From: Cristatella mucedo
Taxonomy: Eukaryota > Bryozoa > Phylactolaemata > Cristatellidae
Direction of reading: 5' to 3'
Assembly (NCBI GenBank): GCA_009760855.2
Contig: WPIO01000016.1
Location: forward strand, 1,172,001 to 1,236,000
DNA length: 64,000 nt
The notes below the pieces were generated by a model that was given only the letters and a program-made list of their open reading frames with translations, was not told where the DNA came from and searched no databases. The first letter of the stretch is position 1. The number at the start of each line of letters is the position of its first letter. Shown here one piece after another: positions 33,190 through 44,379 of the stretch. A program made the position numbers and the translations under genes.

Positions 33190-33860
33190 TTGCATTCAAG
33201 TCATTTGTTGATGGCATCGACTTTTCCGAATACCAACTTTTCCAGTATGATTGCAATGGATGAAACTTCAGTGTTTATGGTCCAAGGTTCTCAAATGACA
33301 ATAGATCAGAGGGGTGCCTCGTCAATCTGCGTCCCCTCCATTAATTACGAAAGTGCACGCATTATCTGTTTTTGGCGATTCGTGTGGATGTGGACCGGAA
33401 GAAAGCCCCGCCTCAGATCATCAGTAAGGGCAAGAAAGATAAGATTGAACGTCTGTTGTTTATGTTCTTCAAACCGAAAAAGCCTGGTGCACACAATCAG
33501 TTATAAGGAAGTGGGACGATTTACATGCTATGCTGCCACTTGTTTTAAGAGGTGGCCAAAGAGGTCATCTAGTCTGAAATTCAGCCAGCACTCATCACGA
33601 TAAAGACGTGAAGAACTTGCTTGCAGAGAAAGAAATAGATCAAATAATGATTTCTGCTGTAATGACTGCCTCTCTCCAGACTCTTGATATTGCAAAAAAC
33701 AAGCCATTTAAGGACAATTTCAGCACGGAAATCAATGACTAAATTAAAATTAGAATAGAGAGAAATCTGAGTGGAAACTTACTGAAGCCTGGCCTGCAAA
33801 AGATTTTTACATGGGTTCAGAATTCATGGGATAAAATCACTGACAGCGGTGTTACTCTCC
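33190..33860 (+). pseudogene. pogo/Tigger-type transposase, decayed
   Basis: Readable blocks in shifting frames: SSMIAMDETSVFM (first catalytic Asp in MDET), TIDQRGASSICVPS (the 'GAxSV' block), a KAPPQII-SKGKK-like block, RGGQRGHLV followed by a stop where the second catalytic Asp would be near (Asn now present), and QTLDIAKNKPFKDNF with the third Asp region. At least two frameshifts and two stops are present, so it is inactive. Confidence 0.8.
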
Positions 33861-33865
33861 CTCTT

Positions 33866-34657
33866 GCTGATGTGATTGCCAAGCGCAATCTAGGCTTTCA
33901 CTTCTATGCGGATGACACTCAGTTGTACCTTTGCTTTGATCCCTCCCAGCCTTCGAGCACCTCGAATTCTCCCAACTCCCTTGGTGCATGTATTGATGAC
34001 ATCCGCACATGGATGGCAGCAAATTTTCCCTAATCCAACGATGATAAAAACTAACTTATAAGTCATGGGCAAATCCAGCGTGATTCAGAAATTGGAAAAG
34101 CTAACGCTCAAAATTGGCTCTGCCAGCATTTCTCCTGTTGAATCAGCTCGAAATCTAGGTGTCTTGTTGAAAAGTGACCTCTCGTTAGACGACCACCTCA
34201 GCTCCACAATAAAGTCTGCCTACTTCAGATACATAACATTGCTAAAATTCGGGCTTGTTTAGATAAGGATACCACGTCTAAATTGGTCCATGCATTTGTA
34301 ACATCCCGTCTTGACTTCTGTAACTCACTGCTTGCTGGCCTACCACCATGTGCAATCAGGCTTGCGTCAGAACATCCCTTGACCTGACCACATTTAAAAG
34401 AAACCTAAAAACACACCTATTTAGGACAGCATTTAGTGGGTCCCTGTGATTCGTCCTTATGTGCTTATGCATGCTGACACTGTGCATGCTGCCACAAACC
34501 ACATTTGCATGCTGACTGTGTGCATGTCACCCCTAACCATGTTATTCATGTTGTTTATCAAGCATGATACCACTCACCATTCGATCGTGTTTCCTTTGCA
34601 GCAAACGTAAAGCACCTAGAAAGAGATTTGTGCTCTCTGAGGGCGGTTTATCAAGTG

Positions 34658-34694
<37 letters not shown>
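33866..34694 (+). mobile_element. LINE family B, internally deleted, nested in pogo-like element
   Basis: Contains the reverse-transcriptase active-site block FHFYADDTQLYLCFDPSQPS and ESARNLGVLLKSDLSLDDHL, then jumps to the C-terminal end (LKTHLFRTAFSGSL), the full 3' UTR and a (TTA)n tail of about 50 bp. Broken by stops; an internal deletion lies near 34370. Confidence 0.87.
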
Positions 34695-34707
<13 letters not shown>

Positions 34708-35385
34708 ATGCACTACAAGCAGGCTAGGTGGACAAGAAAATCTCATTTAAGGAGAGTTCTACTGCTAGACATAAGAGATTAGGGCCAATAATTCCACAGG
34801 AAATAATGTCAGAAGAACTTCAGGCAAGACCTAAGGCCTTGGAGATGCACGACGACGTTCCAGAAGAAGGCATGGCTATCTTTGAATAAAAAGAGATTTT
34901 TGTACACGAATAAAATAAATTGTGTACATAAAAAAAGGAAAATTTGTGTACACAAGAAAGACAAGACATTGCCTGAAAATAAGCCCTAATGCAATTTTTC
35001 GGAAGTAAAATTAATATAAGACCTTACTTTCGGAAAAACACGATATATATGCATATATATTATTATATGTATTATTATTATTAGTATCTCTCATTCTCTA
35101 ACTGTCTGCCTACCTCTGCCTTTGCTTCCATCGAGAACATTTCTTTCCCCCACATACTACTTCTTAAGAAATCTATTTCCTTAGCACAGTAGATTATGAA
35201 GCTCCAGATGTTTTGTGATAATTGCACTGAGACCTTTGAAAGACTGAAGTGCATTTTTGCCTATCGCCTAATGCCTTAGCCATGATTGCAAAATGGAGTA
35301 CTGACTTCGGTGACATACTGACGTCGGTTGCATGCTGACCTGCCCTGGATTGATACCAGAGAGTGAGGCACCGACAGCTACAATA

Positions 35386-35800
35386 ATATAAATAATAATA
35401 CACTTGATAAAGCATACCCAGATGACTAAATCTCTTTCTAGGTGCTTTACATTTGCTGCAAAGGAAACACGATCGAATGGTGAGTGGTATCATGCTTGAT
35501 AAACAAACAAAATGAATACCATGGTTAGGAGTGACATGCACAGGGTCAGCATGCAAATGTGGTTAGTGGCAGCATGCACAGTGTCAGCATGCATAAGCAC
35601 ATAAGGACGAATCACAGGGTCCCACTAAATGCTGTCCTAAATAGGTGCGTTTTTAAATTCTTTTTAAATGTGGTCAAGTCAGGGGATGTCGTGCCGCAAG
35701 TCGGGAGAGAGAGTTCCAGGCTTTGAGAGCATACCAACTAAATGCACGGTCTCTACAGGATTCGAGGTTTGTACGAGGTGTTGGTAAACAGCACTGGCAG
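35386..35800 (-). mobile_element. LINE family B 3' end
   Basis: Plus strand starts aataataatacacttgataa and continues through the UTR into the reverse of the polymerase C-terminus. It lies in intron 2. Confidence 0.87.
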
Positions 35801-36521
35801 AAAAACAAGCTCGCCGACCAATTCAACACGGCAGCAACATGAGAGATAAAACTGCACCGAGGAACCCAGGATTGTAGCTGGCTATTTAAGCCTACAGCCA
35901 TTCGATTTATTATTACTAGAAGTCGAGCTGAGCTAATGATGTAAGGGGGCTGCACCACCCAGGCACCAGTGGCTGCTGGTGGGGAACTAAATGTTGCACT
36001 CACACCAACGGTCTATATGCCATTCATCTCGGCCTACTTATGCCACCCAGGTGTATATCATTGCCTGCTGAGCATACCCACACAGGACCAAGCCGAAGCA
36101 CAGGATGTGAGAGACATACTGGACAACTCACTTCCCTCACGTCAATGGCTCGAAGGCTTATCATGCAAATGTGGTGGTGACTCTATCGGTCTTGACGTGG
36201 AAAGTCACGCTGTGCCGACGTTACAACATGCCACAAGAGTACCACTGCACGAGAGTGTGCGGCCACGACGAAACCGCCGGCCTACTGATGTGGCTGACTG
36301 ACTGGGTCAAGGAAGCCGGATAGTGAGGGGGCTATCAGATGAGACCGTCGGGCGTCGCCTTACAACTCTGGCACAGGAAGAAGTATTGTTGGTCACTGCT
36401 GCCATCTGGCTGCTCGCAAAACAAGACGGCTCGGGCCATAGCCGGCAGCTATCGAAGAGCCAGGAGCATTGGAGGAGCAGTCGCTGCAGTCAGCGTCGAA
36501 GCACTGACTGCCACTACTCAC

Positions 36522-36729
36522 CCTTCGTGTACGCCGGATTGACCGGCAGTATAATACCGCCGAGGGCCAGGACCGACAGGAAGACGACGGGATACTCGGC
36601 ATTGTTGGTGTTGCAAATGCACAGCACGTCCTTGACACCGAAGCCCATCTTCCTAAGTGCGCTGGCTGTCCGTTTCACCGAGTCGCCGAGCTGAGAGTAC
36701 GTAACAGTTCGGTTCGTGCCAGTTTCCAC
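36522..36729 (-). CDS. Acyl-CoA synthetase (4CL-like) copy A, exon 2
   Basis: 208 bp between acceptor ctgctgttgtag and donor GTGAGT, phase 0 in and phase 1 out. It encodes VETGTNRTVTYSQLGDSVKR, then TASALRKMGFGVKDVLCICN and TNNAEYPVVFLSVLALGGII, ending NPAYTKG. This is the ANL N-terminal domain ('TYxxL...GVxxGDxVxIxxxNxxEFxxxxLAxxxxGxxxxxxNPxYT'). An independent copy of this exon lies at 43983-44184. Confidence 0.93.
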
Positions 36730-37414
36730 CTACAACAGCAGCGGAAATTCTGCCAAACTGCATGCCGGGAAGCCTGGAATCTGCAAGCAGAGCTGCGAAC
36801 TTGTTGCCGGCCGAGTGAGGGGGTGGCTGGGCGAGTGGTAGAGGAGGGCTACCTCGAGAGACGGAGAGGGAAAGGTACCTCCCACGGATTTCAGCTTTGG
36901 CCTCGGCATCAAATGATCAGGCCGCTTTTTGTTCTGGTTAATACCTCTAGCTCGGGCACGTCCGACTGACTACCGTTGGATGTCCATCGGAAACTGGTGA
37001 CCGGCGTCCAAACCCACAGAAACCGACTCCAACTGAACAGCTTGAAGGCTGCTGCTGAAACAGCTGAGGAGGGAGCCCCCAGGCCCCTCAGGCCTTTTCG
37101 GGTGGGAGTGGCCTTCAAAGAGCTGGGCTAAGCCGACCGGCCAGTTGCAAGGAAAGGAGGCTTAGACTCGTGAAGACATATCTCATCATGCAGGTTCCAA
37201 CAGAAAGTATACATGCAAGCATCCATCCCAGCAGTCGCCAGGGAGGCAACTGGCTTCCTGCAGAGAGCTCAAAAGTCTGACATGCTTAGAGTAGACATAC
37301 CATAAACAACATATAACCATGCAGAGGTTGGGAAGTATGGATGAGGCTTAAGGAGGCGATTGGCTACAGAGACTCAGGTGGGAACAGCTGCAAAAACTGC
37401 ACAGTGAAGGGTCA

Positions 37415-37925
<511 letters not shown>

Positions 37926-38300
37926 TGAGTCTATCCATCTATCTGTCGCTGGCACAAGGCAGCCGTATGCCTACGAAAAGGACTCGACTAGCCGGCTGCT
38001 GCCTGCCGAAAGGGGCCCTTCCGAAGAATGAGTGCACTATGCTAAGCACGACAACGCCAGCTACCACATGCACTAATGAGGTCACACTGCGTGGCTGCGA
38101 TGCACTTTTTTCCTACCCATGTCGCACAAACGTGCGATTGGTTTCAGATCTGCGATTGTAGGGAACGGGACAGGTTGGGGTGGAGGCGACGACGGCAAGC
38201 TAACGTCAGCGGCAGACGTCTGACTCCGTGCGATGCCGGCTACGCTCGTTCATCTTTGCCGCCGCGACATCCGGCGCCAGCTCAGCGACGTGGTACTTAC

Positions 38301-38627
38301 TACTGCTGACTTGCTGCCAAACGATTGCCAGTTTTGCATGACTTTCTCAGCGAAGTTGCCCTCCGGTATCACGGGCGCTTCGAAGCGGCTCTTCACGACG
38401 AAGGACGAAGCCGCTCGTGCGGCTAGCGCCTGCGGCGGCGGCTGGATCGACCAGCATCGGCCCAGCGGCAGGCCGGCAGCGGCCGCAGGCGGCGCCGCCA
38501 ACGTCCGGCCGGTCGCGAGCGTCTGCACGAGGCAGAAGCACGCCCGGCCGCGGCCGGCGGCCTGGCGTGCCAGCGTTCGTAGCAGCGGCAGCATCGTGAG
38601 TCGAGAGAGCGGTGGCGAAGCCGGCAT
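38301..38627 (-). CDS. Acyl-CoA synthetase (4CL-like) copy A, exon 1 with targeting peptide
   Basis: The first exon of an 11-exon gene for an ANL-superfamily enzyme. Such enzymes activate a carboxylic acid with ATP to an acyl-adenylate and then form the CoA thioester; the substrate cannot be told from sequence (4-coumarate-CoA-ligase-like or medium-chain acid are typical annotations). Two in-frame starts exist: ATG at 38627 and ATG at 38594. The second has A at -3 and gives MLPLLRTLARQAAGRGRAC, an Arg-rich amphipathic, acid-free stretch typical of mitochondrial targeting. The enzyme proper starts near SSFVVKSRFEAPVIPEGNF. A GTAAGT donor ends it in phase 0. The total protein is about 590 residues, the usual 4CL length plus a presequence. 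Confidence 0.85.
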
Positions 38628-39620
38628 GGGAGCCCGCGAGCCGCTGAGTGGCGGGCGGCGGTGGGACTCAGGAGGCCTTATGTGCCGGCCCTACTGCTAG
38701 CGGCAGAGCGTCCTGGAGAGAAGCTGTGTGCGATTGGCTGCGCCGGCCAATTGCTACTCGCCTCTAGCAGAGGCGCCGCCACCGAGCTGGCGTCAGCCGA
38801 CCGTGAACGGGTCCGCCGCCGCCTGTCGACTGTGCATCGCCCGCTGTCTCGCTTCGCCTCGTGGCCGCCGTCGCCGAAACGCCTCGAGGCCACAGTCGCA
38901 GTCTGCTCGCGGCTGGCGGTTGGGGATGCGTGCGCAGCCGTCGACGCATCTGTTACTCACAACTCGCGCGGAAGCTTGCATGCGCCCGCTCCTAGCTACC
39001 CGCGCATGATAATTCCTGGATGGAGGGAGGGCTGGCTGCTGGGCGAAAAGTGTGAACGGTGAGTGAGTGGTGCCGGTGGGGGGGGGGGGAGTAAGGGTAG
39101 GGACGGATCGCCACCCGAGAGCTGGCGGGCGGGGGCCTCGGAAGACGTCGAAGTTTAGCCGCCGGTGCCGGCTTTCTTTCGCACCGGAAGCCAGGTTCCT
39201 CCAGCGCAAATGGCCGATAGCGAGCGGCAGTTCTTAGGACGGTCACGCGAAGCGGCTACCGCCTACGGCTACGGCTACGCGCCGAGGCGCGGTGAGGCGA
39301 GTGACTGGCAGCTGTGCTTGTGGCGAGTGCCTGCCAGCGAGTGACTGCCGGACAGGAATGGTGAGACGTCGACATCTTCTGGACCGGTTTCGCTCTCGGC
39401 TTCGATTGAGCTCCAGTGCGTGCTTCGACCGCATGTATCACTCTGTTGGTCCGTCCACCAATCGTTTGTACCCTGAGCCGTTCGGATGGTCGCGATCGCA
39501 ACCCGTTCAGTAGCTGTTTCTATTTGCCATCTGCAACGTTGCTGCCTCTTTTGAACCAGATCCCTCGTCAAACAGCGCGGTAACGGCCACTTTCGACTAC
39601 GCTGCAGTCTATATAAGTGA
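38628..39620 (-). promoter_or_regulatory. CpG-rich upstream region of the synthetase gene
   Basis: Visibly GC-rich with dense CpG, unlike the surrounding AT-rich DNA, and directly upstream of exon 1. It probably holds the promoter and 5' UTR. No TATA box or initiator could be assigned. Open frames of 60-140 codons on both strands here follow from the low stop density of GC-rich DNA. Confidence 0.5.
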
Positions 39621-39782
39621 AATAGAAATGACGGGCCAAATGTGCCTGCCCTGGCATGCTCGCTATTATGGACCTTTCGCCTAGATGGTACGCCTAGATC
39701 GCCGATTTGTTGGTACTGAGTGACTCACGTAAAGACCGGCTGACCAGTGCTGAGGAAATGGCCGTAAAAAAGAAGCGCATCT

Positions 39783-39855
39783 TTTGCAGCAAACGAAAAG
39801 CGCTTAAAAAGAGATTGAGTTCTCTTAGGGCACTTTATCAGGCGTGTTATTATTT
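39783..39855 (+). mobile_element. LINE family B terminal stub
   Basis: tttgcagcaaacgaaaagcg and ctcttagggcactttatcag followed by a short TTATT tail. Only about 70 bp remain. Confidence 0.75.
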
Positions 39856-39856
39856 T

Positions 39857-41165
39857 GTATCTCCGTCTGTAACCCCACAAAGCCATAAAGAATTTGTGGG
39901 TTTTACGCAGGAGAGTTTTGTATAGTGCACTCACAGCCTAAGCGGCTTTCGGTACGCATTCGGTAGCCAACAGACTTCGTCTCACGCAACAAAGAGAAAG
40001 TGGGAAGATTAGCAGAGTCAGGAGAGCAGTTGAGGTAGTGAGCAGCAGCTCAGGACCGCTGAAAAGGATGAGCCATAGTCGGCAGTAGGAGAGTAGTTGT
40101 CGTTGCCTAAGAATTGTGGAAGCGAGTTCTGAAGTCTAGGACCTGCAGAGCTAAAGCTTCTGTCGCCAACGGTCTTTAACCGGAGAAATAGAACAGCTAA
40201 TTTATTGTCCACACAGGACCTGAGGGCGCGAACAGGCTGAAACTGATGCAGCAGTTCCGCTAGGTTTGAGGAGCCAAGCGGTGGCGGGCCTTGTGGGTTA
40301 GCATAAGAAGTTTTCTCTGTATCCGTTGATCAACCGGCAGCCATCCTAGCTCTTTTAGCAAAGGAAACACGTGCTCAAACCTCTGGAACTTGAAGACTAG
40401 CCTTGCAGCCACATTCATAGCCGGCTGCAGGAGCCTAGTTGCTTTCTTCGGAAGCCCAGCTAAAAGGAAATTAAATAATCAAGCCTAGACAAAATTAATG
40501 AACTAGTTAATTTTTTTCAAGCCATTGAGGAAAACAGCTTCTAACCTTAGATAGAGTTGGCTAGCTGTAAAAGCAGTCTTCTGAATGAAGCTTTTAAAAT
40601 TGAGGCAGCTGTCGAAAACGACACCTAAATTTCGAGCACGTTGTGATAATCGCACAACAGTATCGTTTATTAGAAGAGTAAAGTCTTTTAACCCAGCCAC
40701 ACGCTTAGGGTATCCTATGAGCAGCAGTTCGGTTGTATCATCATTTGGTTTCAAGAAGTTTTCCGACATCCAGGATCGAATGTCGGCAAGGCAAGCATTC
40801 AGTTTCTCAGTTGCTGAAGCAGATTCCGATGGTTTGAATGAAAAATACAGCTGAGTATCGTTAGCATAAAAGTGATATTCTATTCCATGGGCCTTAATCA
40901 TTTTTCCTAGAGGTTGAGTATACATGGAGAACACCAAAGGACCGAGTACAGACCCTTGAGGGACTCCACAGGTGACCGGTCGGTGACCGGCCACTTCCAC
41001 GTCTGAGCCATAAGTGCCGCTGCCCGGGCTATCAGAAGGGCGGCTGCGGCAATCGATAAGATCGCGATGGGCTCGAATCACCTTACGCTGCTTCGACTCG
41101 CTGTACGGCATCTCAAGGTCAAATTGCCTGCCGCGAAATGGCTGCATTAGGCTACTCCGTCGACA
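39857..41165 (-). mobile_element. LINE family A (CR1/L2-like), 3' 1.3 kb
   Basis: The minus-strand frame at 41204-40503 covers reverse-transcriptase blocks: [20 protein letters not shown], then [35 protein letters not shown]. The catalytic box is YAND instead of YADD, so this copy is dead. After a frameshift, the C-terminal end LRLKTVGDRSFSSAGPRLQN runs to the family-specific 3' UTR, whose last bases lie at 39857. Family A ends in (ATTAC)n, unlike family B. Confidence 0.9.
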
Positions 41166-41299
41166 GGCGACAGGCAAGGACTCTTGACTAAATATAGTAT
41201 ACATATATGTATGCCATATTTATATTTAGTCACTCGGATGTTAGAGTCGAAGGATGCACGGAAGGGAAAAAATTCATAAAACTCAGTAAATCCTGTGAG

Positions 41300-41900
41300 G
41301 AGCGAGTGCTTTTTAGCTTTTAAAAAATGTCGCCTAGTTAGGGAATGTCGTGACGTCAGTCGTGACGTCAGTCAGAAGTGAGTTCTAGGCTTTCAGAGCG
41401 CATTAAATAAACGCCCGTTCTCCAGAAGATTTGAGGTTCGTACGAAGTGTAGCTCAACTACTAGATTCAGAATAGCGGGTGGTGGGATGCTTAGTCTGGT
41501 TAGCGTGTAGTTCTGATTGGTAGGCAGGATCCAGAGAATGAAGGGACCTATTAGTGAGTGACAAAACCTCGACGTCGATGGGCTGCTTGATTGGGAGCCC
41601 GGTACGTGAAGAATGATGTAATGTGGTAACTGCGAAGCCTGTGACAAACAAGCCAAGCTGCAGAGTTTGGCACCGGCTGCAAGTGCTTGATTGCTTAGAT
41701 CGGTGGACTTTGAAAGCAGTTAGTTATCAGACTCTGTCAAAGGTCAAGCAAAACTGGCATGGAGAGTTTCCAAAAATTGTTAGCATTCAAAAAGGCCGCT
41801 AGACACCCGATGCAATGCTGACTCTGTGGAGTGTGAAGCTTTCAAACTGTAACTTACTTTCTAGGCTTGAAACTTTAATATAAGAGTTTAGTTGGTCTGC
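41300..41900 (-). mobile_element. LINE family B internal/3' fragment
   Basis: Minus-strand coding remnants with the C-terminal block (gaggttcgtacgaagtgtag on plus) and further polymerase sequence to about 41830 (plus: gactctgtggagtgtgaagc). Broken frames; no tail. Confidence 0.75.
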
Positions 41901-42321
41901 CACTACTCATTCCAGTGTTTTTCTTTTATAGAAACGGAAGTAGGGAGATTGGGCGGAAGTTGCTTAAGCTCCACTAGTCTAGTATTGCTTTTTAAATGAG
42001 TGGCCCAACAATTGCCTGTTTGAAAAGTGCGGGAACAAGACCTGAGCCTGAAGACATATTTATTATGTTAGCTTGCATGACAGCAACACAAATGTGCATT
42101 GCTGAAGTAGATCAATAGGAATATGGTCTAGAGGGCTAGTAATCGTCTTTGACTGGTAGACGAAATTTCGGAATGAGGTCACTAGTAGAAGGCGTGAGTG
42201 CAGATATTGAAGTTTCGAGGAGTTATGGGACATTATGCCGGTGGGATGCTGCTGACGAAGGAGTCCAGTGAGGACACGGTTGGTTACCTTAGAGACCGAC
42301 TCATCTTATCTAAGCAGCGAA

Positions 42322-42460
42322 GGTTTGGCCCAGTGGTTAAGGTGTTAGCCCCGATCAAGGTCAAGGTGAATGCATTTGATGGCCGAGGTCGTGGGATCGA
42401 GCCCCGTGGTATAGTCGAAGCTCCTGAATAGATATCAGGTTGTCATAAGGCGCTATACAT
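42322..42460 (+). mobile_element. tRNA-derived SINE (type 2)
   Basis: A-box region tggcccagtggttaaggtgt, B box gggatcgagccccg, then a short body and a TA-rich tail. Related copies are at 58392 (+) and 48800 (-). The head differs from type 1, suggesting a separate tRNA ancestor. Confidence 0.78.
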
Positions 42461-42499
42461 ATTATTTATATACATATATATATATATATGTATATTACA

Positions 42500-43175
42500 T
42501 ATATATATCGTGATTACAAAGAAGCTAGTGACGCTATCTGCTAGATGATCTCAAACATTTACTAAGTTTATGAGGCGCTAACTTGGGAGCGGTTAAGGAG
42601 ATGATGGGCGGCATAAAGTATTGCATGCCTATTCAACCGCACTTGACTTCTCAGCATTGCAAGGCGTTGCGGGTCATATCCAAAGCAGCACTCTTGCTGC
42701 TATTGAAGCCGCTCTTATCAGCTCGAGGCATAGCAAGGGCGATGTGTCATAAAAAGAGGATACCGTTTGATGACATTCAAGATATCCCGCCAATGTAAAC
42801 GGACACTTGGGTGTTCGCTCTGTTTCGTTGAGTGCCCTCAAGATAGCTCGTCGCCCCGCCCCCTAAAAGCGACGAAAGTGATTGGAGTGAATGCAATCGT
42901 TTTGAATGGAGAATAGACTGAAGGCCGTCGTCGTTCTGAAAAGACTCGTGCATGCCGGCCGTCGTAGCTGAGATAAGCTTTCTTCAGCCAAAGACAGAGC
43001 TCGGCGCAGCACTGGACGTTCTCGTGCCCTTTAACTTTCGGACCCGCGTCCGGTGAAGGCTGCTGTGTTCCTAGATCTCGTGCAAGAATGTCTGCATGAC
43101 AAAGCGAAGGACTCCTTGCATAAAATCAGGGGCCGGTTTGCTATGCGTGGCCATGACTCTTTGTAGCTCGTATGA
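42500..43175. other. No gene identified
   Basis: A 71-codon plus-strand frame (42583-42798) contains KAALLLLLKPLLSARGIARA but has no recognised family or splice context. Nothing else supported. Confidence 0.35.
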
Positions 43176-43179
43176 ACCT

Positions 43180-43720
43180 TTCGTGGGCTCGACGAAATAC
43201 CGGTATCCATCGAAACCCACCGCAGTCGATGTGATGCAAAATGCCCTAAAATAGGTTTCAAAATGCTTCAATTTGTAATGCATGTTATAAAGCACACTGA
43301 TTAAAGTCAACCACATCATTTCATGCAATTGTATAATAAGTATAATCTCGGGCAATGCATGGCAATCTACGGCAACGGCTCGGCTCGAAGCAGCAACGCA
43401 CTACAATCCGTATCAAGTTGACACTAAATTGACTCACAAAGTGCCGATTGTCATCGCATTTCACATTTATTTGTGCTAAAAGTGAAATCGTAGGACTTTC
43501 AAGCTATTTTGCAGGTTAATAGCCAACAATACACGGCAATTGACAGCAATGGCAGGGACCAATACCGAAATCCGTGGCAAATCGACGAGAAATTGGCTGC
43601 ACAAAGCTCCAATTCTCATTCCACCTAACATCTCACTGCACGCCCTTGGTACTTTCAAACCTCTCTGACCATTCAATTCAGATTTCCATATTTCCCCATG
43701 CCATTGCCATGGCAGCCACG
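43180..43720. repeat. Second locus of the ~170-bp satellite
   Basis: Three to four units with cores at about 43347 (gggcaatgcatggcaatcta), 43535 and 43695. 43205-43620 matches 12065-12470 closely, including the spacer sequence tgcaaaatgccct. Confidence 0.82.
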
Positions 43721-43982
43721 ACGACACCGCCGGCCTACCGGTACGGCTGACTGACTGGATTAAGGACGCCGGATATTGATGGGGTAATAGATGAGACCAT
43801 CAGGCGTCGCCTTACAACTCCATCTCAGGAAAAAGTATTGTCGGTCACTGCTGGCAGCTCGCAAAACAAGCAGGCTTCGGTGGCATTTTTGGGCAGCCCG
43901 CAGCCATCGAAGAGTCTGGAAGTGGCTGGAGGCGCTTGAGAGCGGTACAGTCGGCGTCGCAGCACTAACTGCCACTACTCAC

Positions 43983-44184
43983 CCTTCGTGTACGCTGGAT
44001 TGATCGGCAGTATAATACCCCCAAGGGCCATCGCCGACTGGTAGACGACGGGATAGTCGGCATTGTTGGTGTTGCAAATGCACTGCACGTCCTTGACACC
44101 AAAGCCCATCTTCCTAAGTGCTGTCCGGTTCACCAAGCCAGCGAGCTGAGAGTATTTAACAGTTCGGTTCGTGCCAGTTTCCAC
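43983..44184 (-). pseudogene. Orphan copy of acyl-CoA synthetase exon 2
   Basis: 202 bp with the same acceptor (gccgttgtag) and donor (GTGAGT) as exon 2 at 36522. It encodes VETGTNRTVKYSQLAGLVNR, then TALRKMGFGVKDVQCICNTN and on to NPAYTKG. Two codons are missing relative to copy A (TASALRK to TALRK) and the frame is open. Flanking intron sequence is also duplicated (43690-44330 matches 36230-36760 and then jumps to about 38120). No exon 1 is found upstream, where a gypsy fragment begins. Transcription is not evident. Confidence 0.85.
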
Positions 44185-44379
44185 CTACAACGGCAGTGGA
44201 AAAGCTGCCGAATTGCATGCTGGGAAGCTTGGTATGGGAAAGCAGAGCTGCAATAGTACGATTGGTTTCGGATCTTCGATCGGGGGGGGGGGCGGGATGA
44301 GACGGTGGAGGCGGTGATGGCATGATGCCGTCGGCAGCAGCAGTCCAACTCCCTGTGACCACCATGCGGCCGTAGTGTA

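Larger units (their letters stand above)
32940..35042 (+). mobile_element. pogo/Tigger-like DNA transposon with nested LINE
   Basis: The ends are CGTGTTTACCCGAAAATGA at 32940 and an inverted counterpart tttcggaaaaacacg ending at 35042; both abut TA-rich DNA, as expected for TA-target elements. The inside encodes a decayed pogo-type DDE transposase (33190-33860). A family B LINE (33866-34694) splits it. The remainder up to 35042 holds an acidic-tail-like coding remnant and the aataagccctaatgcaattt subterminal block. It sits in intron 2 of the synthetase. Confidence 0.75.

Noticed and set aside
38661-39209. Overlapping ORFs of 130-140 codons upstream of exon 1
   Set aside because: GC-rich DNA has few stops; frames occur on both strands and none resembles a protein family.
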